Assembly (NCBI RefSeq): GCF_907165215.1
Contig: NZ_CAJRAY010000016.1
Span: 1-45,264 of the forward strand
DNA length: 45,264 bases
Direction: 5' to 3'
Source of the DNA: Thermobacillus xylanilyticus
Lineage (GTDB): Bacteria; Bacillota; Bacilli; Paenibacillales; Paenibacillaceae
Numbering within the stretch: position 1 is the first letter of the stretch; the number at the start of each line of letters is the position of its first letter. This document shows, piece by piece, positions 45,156-45,264 of this stretch. Below the pieces are notes generated by a model, which searched no databases, was not told where the DNA came from, and saw only the letters and a list, made by a program, of their open reading frames with translations. Position numbers and translations under genes: made by a program.

Positions 45156-45264
45156 GTCACAAAACGGAAAAGGTGAAACGGAAAATGACGCGAACAATTC
45201 TTTTGATTAACTCAACTTTCGCACCTAGAAAATCAATGTAAAACCAATTGTGGAGCGGGCTTAG
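45156..45264. other. AT-rich terminal stretch with short direct repeats
   Basis: The last about 110 bases are much richer in A and T than the rest of the window. They hold two copies of AAACGGAAAA 14 bases apart (45162-45171, 45176-45185). No gene start or RNA gene is visible. It may be the edge of a mobile element, but I cannot assign a family. Confidence 0.35.

Overview
The window is high-GC Firmicutes DNA, most likely from a Paenibacillaceae member (Thermobacillus, Cohnella or Paenibacillus type). The evidence is the gene order ileS - DUF5665 - yteA - lspA - rluD - pyrR, a T-box and a PyrR antitermination leader, sigma-A promoters, strong Shine-Dalgarno sites, GTG and TTG starts, and several sugar ABC systems under LacI regulators. 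I cannot name the species.

Layout. (1) 1-56 looks like the end of an IS21-type element. (2) 74-9143 is housekeeping DNA: a T-box-controlled type 2 isoleucyl-tRNA synthetase, a small DUF5665 membrane protein, an unrecognised polytopic membrane protein, a convergent yteA-type zinc-finger gene, lspA, rluD, and dapL behind a leader that folds into several hairpins. (3) 9158-18087 is the pyrimidine operon pyrR-pyrB-pyrC-carA-carB-pyrF-pyrE, with a PyrR attenuator in front and a terminator behind. It lacks pyrK, pyrD and pyrP. (4) 18139-25911 is a sugar regulon: a binding lipoprotein and two permeases on the minus strand, divergent from a GH94 phosphorylase plus LacI regulator on the plus strand. 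Three copies of GAAACGTTTC lie in the shared control region. The best guess for the substrate is beta-1,2-glucan oligosaccharides. (5) 25889-42941 is a second, larger glycan locus. It holds a LacI regulator, a binding lipoprotein, a 978-residue binding protein with duplicated jelly-roll-like modules, a first permease pair, an exported beta-propeller/TPR membrane protein, a Yip1-type membrane protein, a membrane-anchored DUF5696 protein, a second permease pair, a GH26 beta-mannanase-type enzyme without signal peptide, and an SGNH esterase. (6) 43045-45155 is a drug/antibiotic-type ABC exporter pair. The last about 110 bases are unusually AT-rich.

How it works together. In the GH94 locus, oligosaccharide is bound and imported, then split by phosphate in the cytoplasm. 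The regulator gene follows the phosphorylase, and the operators sit at matching distances behind both divergent promoters. In the large locus, capture and import proteins come first and cytoplasmic processing enzymes last, consistent with uptake of (acetylated) manno-oligosaccharides. No ATPase is encoded in either sugar locus, so a shared MsmK-type ATPase elsewhere is expected. The exported propeller, Yip1 and DUF5696 genes lying between the two permease pairs are the least understood part and the best candidate here for an undescribed system.
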